A stretch of DNA of 9,254 nt from positions 1-9,254 of the forward strand of contig CAKVCP010000085.1 of assembly GCA_934725735.1 (NCBI GenBank), in the 5' to 3' direction. The stretch comes from an uncultured Thermoguttaceae bacterium. GTDB taxonomy: Bacteria; Planctomycetota; Planctomycetia; Pirellulales; Thermoguttaceae. The notes beneath the pieces are model-generated. The model ran no database searches. It saw nothing but the letters and a program-made list of their open reading frames with translations, and had not been told where the DNA came from. This document shows positions 6,845 through 9,254 of this stretch, in pieces. Every line of letters begins with the position of its first letter. Position 1 is the first letter of the stretch. The position numbers and the translations under genes are program-made.

Positions 6845-6872
6845 TTGCTCTAAAGTTGAGTGTGGATAGAAT
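6845..6872 (+). promoter_or_regulatory. Candidate sigma70-type promoter for the zinc-ribbon gene
   Basis: TTGCTC (6845-6850) and TAGAAT (6867-6872) are 16 bases apart; the -10 matches five of six consensus positions. Transcription would begin near 6879, leaving a leader of about 58 bases before the ATG at 6937. This also argues against translation beginning at the upstream ATGs at 6832 or 6871. Confidence 0.45.
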
Positions 6873-6936
6873 GTTTTCCGCAAGGGCTGTTGCGTGCGTG
6901 TATTGGCGTTTCATAACGTTTCTAGGGTTTCAACTT

Positions 6937-7317
6937 ATGAAATTGTATTATTATATTTGTCCTAGGTGTGGTCGTCAGTGGACGCGTCTTCTGTCACACT
7001 CGACGATGAAATGTAAGTTTTGCGAGACAACATGGGAGACGAAGGGAAAGAAGGGAACCCGTTCGCACTTTTCGCTCTTTGCAACGCTTTACTGGCTTCT
7101 TCTTGTCGCGATCATTGTCGCAGCAATTGCTTTTTTTCATCGACCAGTTCTCAATTTGGTCACTGGCGGAGACGCGCGTACTACGGAGTCGCAAACTTCT
7201 TTAGAAACTCAACAAAAAACGCCTTTGGAAGAAAATCTTCCTACGGAGAATGATCCTTCGTCTCTCGAAGAAACGAGCTCCTCTTCAGACACGGAGGAAC
7301 ATTCGGCTGGCGAGTAA
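6937..7317 (+). CDS. Small zinc-ribbon single-pass membrane protein, unknown function
   Basis: I start the protein at the ATG at 6937, giving 126 residues. The open frame extends upstream to 6832, but those 35 codons are AT-rich, lack a ribosome site, and overlap the candidate promoter. The chosen ATG has only a weak site (AGGG about ten bases upstream). The N-terminus is a four-cysteine zinc ribbon: Cys8-x2-Cys11, then Cys26-x2-Cys29, with CPRCG and CKFC knuckles. A basic stretch (KGKKGTR) leads to one membrane helix at about 45-67. After it come about 55 acidic residues rich in Ser, Thr and Glu. By the positive-inside rule the ribbon is cytoplasmic and the acidic tail periplasmic. The domain order resembles membrane-anchored zinc-ribbon proteins generally; I recognise no specific family. 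The gene uses more A/T-ending codons than its neighbours, and it is a separate unit between two terminators. Confidence 0.7.
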   Translation: MKLYYYICPRCGRQWTRLLSHSTMKCKFCETTWETKGKKGTRSHFSLFATLYWLLLVAIIVAAIAFFHRPVLNLVTGGDARTTESQTSLETQQKTPLEENLPTENDPSSLEETSSSSDTEEHSAGE

Positions 7318-7344
7318 CCTGTATCAAGGCGCTTCCCCCTTTCC

Positions 7345-7387
7345 CCCTCCTGCGGCGCTACGCCGACAGCGAGGGATTTTTTATTTC
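7345..7387 (+). terminator. Strong intrinsic terminator after the zinc-ribbon gene
   Basis: CCCTC, CTG and CGGCG (7345-7357) pair with CGCCG, CAG and GAGGG (7361-7375): 13 pairs with two single-base bulges around a three-base loop. Six Ts (7377-7382) and more T-rich sequence follow. It begins 28 bases after the stop codon. Confidence 0.8.
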
Positions 7388-7469
7388 TTGCCTTACCTCT
7401 CTTCATTCGTTAAAACCTAAACCTTCCCATCTTTGTTGTGTCAAGTTGTAGCGATTAGTCCAGTAACGC

Positions 7470-7497
7470 TTGAAATATCAGTCTTTTATGTTATACA
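7470..7497 (+). promoter_or_regulatory. Candidate sigma70-type promoter for the exported-protein gene
   Basis: TTGAAA (7470-7475) and TATACA (7492-7497) are 16 bases apart, within an AT-rich gap of about 180 bases that follows a strong terminator. The -35 matches five of six and the -10 four to five of six consensus positions. The leader would be about 60 bases, very A-rich and without obvious structure. Confidence 0.5.
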
Positions 7498-7564
7498 TAT
7501 TACAATCAGACAACGGAGATAAAATAAATAAGATATACATACAAATCAGGCAAAAGGGGCTTTC

Positions 7565-8542
7565 ATGACGCCATTTATGCAAAACATGCTGTCAAAAAAA
7601 CGCGTCGTCGCGTTCGCGCTCCTGGCGGCGAGTCTCGGCGCGACCTCGGAACTACCGCTAGCGCGCGCGTACGATCCGGACGTGAACGCGTCTTGCCTCA
7701 ACGACGTCGGACGCGGCGCCTTGATTTGGGGTTCTTCCGGAGAAGTTACGACTTATTCTCCCCCCTACGCTTCCTTTATGACGCCCGAAATCTACCAGAT
7801 TCCCGTCGCGTCGCGCACGACGACCCAAAACGACTCCGGGGATTCCGACCGTCCATTGACGGGAAACCCAGGCGATCCGAACGACCGCTTGACCGAGTCT
7901 GGGACGATTTTTGGTTCCGACGGCAATATCTACGAGTATCATTACGTGCGTGGAATTGAACCGCGCAAGGTCGTCGACCTCAAGCGCGAAGAGACAAAGC
8001 CTGGCGTATGGGTCGATCATTACGTCGCGCGTATCGTCTACGAACCCGTCTTAATCCGCGTCTTGCGACCTGCGGGCTCCAATCGCCAAGACGCCCTCGA
8101 CGCTGCGAACGCCGCCGCAAGAGCTAACGACGGAACGACTCCCGATCCGTGCGCCCCCGCGACGGAAGACTCAACCCAACCTTCCGAGACGAAAACCCTC
8201 AAGCCCCCGATCCAAGGCGTCGCGGAAACCCTTCCTCCCGTCGAAGGCGCCCCACAGAAGACAACCGCCTCCAAAGAAAAGCCGCCCGCAAGCGCGAGAA
8301 CCGTCACTCCGGAAGCGGCGTCCGCCCCCGTAAAGCCCGCGCCCCCCGTTCTCGTCCTCCCCGACGAATACCGTCGCCGTCAAGAAAGCGCCAAGGGCAA
8401 CGCCAACACGACTCCCTCCGCCCCCGCAGGCTTGCGCACTCTTCAAGGGACGTTCCTCGCGCGCCCGGCGACGCCTCAAAGAACCGTTGAGACGCCTCCC
8501 AACGTCAAAACGCTCAAGGAACAAGCGCTTCCTCAGCAGTAA
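7565..8542 (+). CDS. Exported protein of unknown function with Pro/Ala/Thr-rich tail
   Basis: The product has 325 residues. AAAAGGGG five bases before the ATG supports this start over the ATGs at 7577 and 7586. Residues 1-35 form a typical secretion signal: KKR, a hydrophobic VVAFALLAASLG core, and a likely cleavage after LARA (35/36). The mature N-terminal part (36-170) looks folded, with aromatic and Gly residues: GRGALIWGSSGEVTTYSPPY, GTIFGSDGNIYEYHYVRG, then alternating basic and hydrophobic stretches around WVDHYVARIVYEPVLIRVLRP, which suggest beta strands. Cys44 and Cys196 are the only mature cysteines I see and might pair. Residues 197-325 are low complexity (Pro, Ala, Thr, Lys) and probably disordered. 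I know no family for it. No cell-wall anchor, lipobox, PEP-CTERM or membrane helix is visible, so periplasmic or secreted is the best guess. Flanking terminators make it a single-gene unit. Confidence 0.8.
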   Translation: MTPFMQNMLSKKRVVAFALLAASLGATSELPLARAYDPDVNASCLNDVGRGALIWGSSGEVTTYSPPYASFMTPEIYQIPVASRTTTQNDSGDSDRPLTGNPGDPNDRLTESGTIFGSDGNIYEYHYVRGIEPRKVVDLKREETKPGVWVDHYVARIVYEPVLIRVLRPAGSNRQDALDAANAAARANDGTTPDPCAPATEDSTQPSETKTLKPPIQGVAETLPPVEGAPQKTTASKEKPPASARTVTPEAASAPVKPAPPVLVLPDEYRRRQESAKGNANTTPSAPAGLRTLQGTFLARPATPQRTVETPPNVKTLKEQALPQQ

Positions 8543-8896
8543 AAATTCCGATATTTTTCCGGTTTTAATTAAAGTTTCACCCCAGTTTTGACGCGCCGCG
8601 ACCCTTGCGGCGCTTTCTCAAAAAAACTACGGTTTCTTTTGCAAAAATCTCGCTAAATTCTAAACCTTTTAATGTCTGAGACGATAATAGCAGTAACGGC
8701 GGTTGTAAGACCCCGAAAGTTGCTTCACTCGCGTTTTTTCGAGTCCTCGAGGCTCTAAACGCATTGTGAACTCATGCCTTGTCGCGTTGACCTGGACGAC
8801 CGACAACGCTGCGGTTCTTGACTCAATTCAACATGGACGTTGGTTAATTGTCTGGCGGGACGTTCTCGTACGTTCCACGTCGCCAAGGAGGAATTT
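8543..8896. other. Non-coding region upstream of the sigma factor gene
   Basis: There are 354 bases with no convincing gene on either strand. The first part is AT-rich and contains the terminator hairpin at 8593-8616, followed by an A-run/T-run hairpin near 8618-8641. Further right are a dyad ACTCG/CGAGT around a T-run (about 8727-8745) and the palindrome CCTCGAGG. TTGACT at 8818-8823 could be a -35 box, but the best downstream -10 (GTTAAT, 8843-8848) is 19 bases away, so no promoter is called. Near 8857-8876, GGGACG and CGTTCC can pair just before the ribosome site. Confidence 0.5.
8593..8617 (+). terminator. Intrinsic terminator after the exported-protein gene
   Basis: GCGCCGC (8593-8599) pairs perfectly with GCGGCGC (8607-8613) across a seven-base loop, followed by TTTCT. 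The U-tract is short, so termination may be incomplete. It lies 50 bases after the stop codon, with AT-rich sequence between. Confidence 0.6.
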
Positions 8897-9254
8897 ATGA
8901 TCGCGACTCAGTCTGATCCCGAAACGGTCGCTCGTATGTGGCAGGACTTTATTGTCGATCGTTCTAATCAAACCTTACGCAACGAGCTTATCGAGCAGTA
9001 TTTGCCCCTCGTTCGCTATCACGCTGAACGCGTTTGGTCGCGCCTACCCGACGAAGTCGACGTCGACGATCTCGCTTCCGCAGGAGTCTTTGGCCTCATG
9101 GACGCCATCGACGCCTACGATCCTTCGCGAAGCGTCAAGTTTGAGACCTATTGCGTTCCACGCATCCGCGGCGCTATGCTCGACGAATTGCGCAGCACCG
9201 ACTGGGTTCCGCGACTCGTGCGCTCCCGCGCGAGAAAACTCTCCGAAGCGAACA
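8897..9254 (+). CDS. fliA: FliA/WhiG-family RNA polymerase sigma factor (partial, C-terminus off window)
   Basis: This is an alternative sigma factor of the sigma70 group. It directs RNA polymerase to a special promoter set, in this family often motility or development genes. Only the first 119 codons are in the window. The start is firm: AAGGAGG lies five bases before the ATG. Residues 30-48 (NELIEQYLPLVRYHAERVW) form the region 1.2/2.1 helix. Residues 57-98 carry the region 2 core (DDLASAGVFGLMDAIDAYDPSR, then KFETYCVPRIRGAMLDELR), and residues 100-117 (STDWVPRLVRSRARKL) match the FliA/WhiG hallmark after region 2. Region 3 begins where the window ends; region 4 is missing only because of the cut. 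The symbol is a family assignment: whether this copy controls flagella (FliA) or something else cannot be told, since no flagellar gene is present here. A long untranslated region with dyads precedes it. Confidence 0.9.
   Translation, partial: MIATQSDPETVARMWQDFIVDRSNQTLRNELIEQYLPLVRYHAERVWSRLPDEVDVDDLASAGVFGLMDAIDAYDPSRSVKFETYCVPRIRGAMLDELRSTDWVPRLVRSRARKLSEAN

Noticed and set aside
6832..6936. Longer N-terminus of the zinc-ribbon protein
   Set aside because: No ribosome site, AT-rich codons, and overlap with a promoter-like element; the zinc ribbon starts immediately after the ATG at 6937.
8543..8590. CCG/CGG hairpin with T-rich tail just after the exported-protein stop
   Set aside because: Only three GC pairs with a long loop; the hairpin at 8593-8613 is a much better terminator.
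8774..8821. 15-codon frame starting MPCRVDL upstream of the sigma gene
   Set aside because: No ribosome site and too short to judge; such frames are expected by chance in this sequence.
1..9254. CRISPR arrays, insertion sequences, phage genes, tRNA or rRNA genes
   Set aside because: No regularly spaced direct repeats, no transposase-like or integrase-like proteins, and no cloverleaf or rRNA motif were seen on either strand.

Overview
The window looks like chromosomal DNA of a planctomycete. Three things point that way, all by inference from family knowledge: a three-gene mlaE-mlaF-mlaD cluster whose MlaD is very long, a thioredoxin reductase with an insertion near residues 70-99, and a stand-alone FliA/WhiG-type sigma factor opening with a strong Shine-Dalgarno sequence. 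Coding regions are rich in GACG/CGCG words, while the intergenic stretches are clearly more AT-rich. I see no mobile element, CRISPR array, tRNA or rRNA.

Layout. (1) Positions 1-1049, minus strand: the 5' part of a low-complexity Ala/Gln/Pro-rich lipoprotein that runs off the left edge. (2) Positions 1050-1543: a roughly 490-base divergent intergenic region. It holds a candidate promoter for the mla genes, a candidate leftward promoter sharing the same -10 bases, and a good intrinsic-terminator shape on the minus strand. The last two together could define a short leftward RNA or an attenuated leader. (3) Positions 1544-5585: mlaE, mlaF and mlaD, the permease, ATPase and MCE substrate-binding parts of a phospholipid transporter linking inner and outer membranes. 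mlaD may also have its own promoter in the 160-base gap behind mlaF, and its long periplasmic tail carries a five-residue cysteine repeat. A strong terminator closes the unit. (4) Positions 5671-6750: thioredoxin reductase. (5) Positions 6937-7317: a small zinc-ribbon, single-pass membrane protein with its own candidate promoter and a strong terminator. (6) Positions 7565-8542: an exported protein of unknown function with a Pro/Ala/Thr-rich tail and its own candidate promoter. (7) Positions 8543-8896: a 354-base non-coding region with a GC-rich hairpin and several dyads. (8) From 8897 to the right edge: the first 119 codons of the sigma factor.

How the genes fit together. MlaE, MlaF and MlaD should form one inner-membrane complex: MlaF hydrolyses ATP, MlaE is the membrane channel, and MlaD presents lipids in the periplasm. 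mlaA, mlaB and mlaC are not in the window. The remaining genes look like independent transcription units separated by terminators. Several products (lipoprotein, MlaD tail, zinc-ribbon protein, exported protein) are envelope proteins with long low-complexity C-terminal regions, but nothing here shows that they act together.
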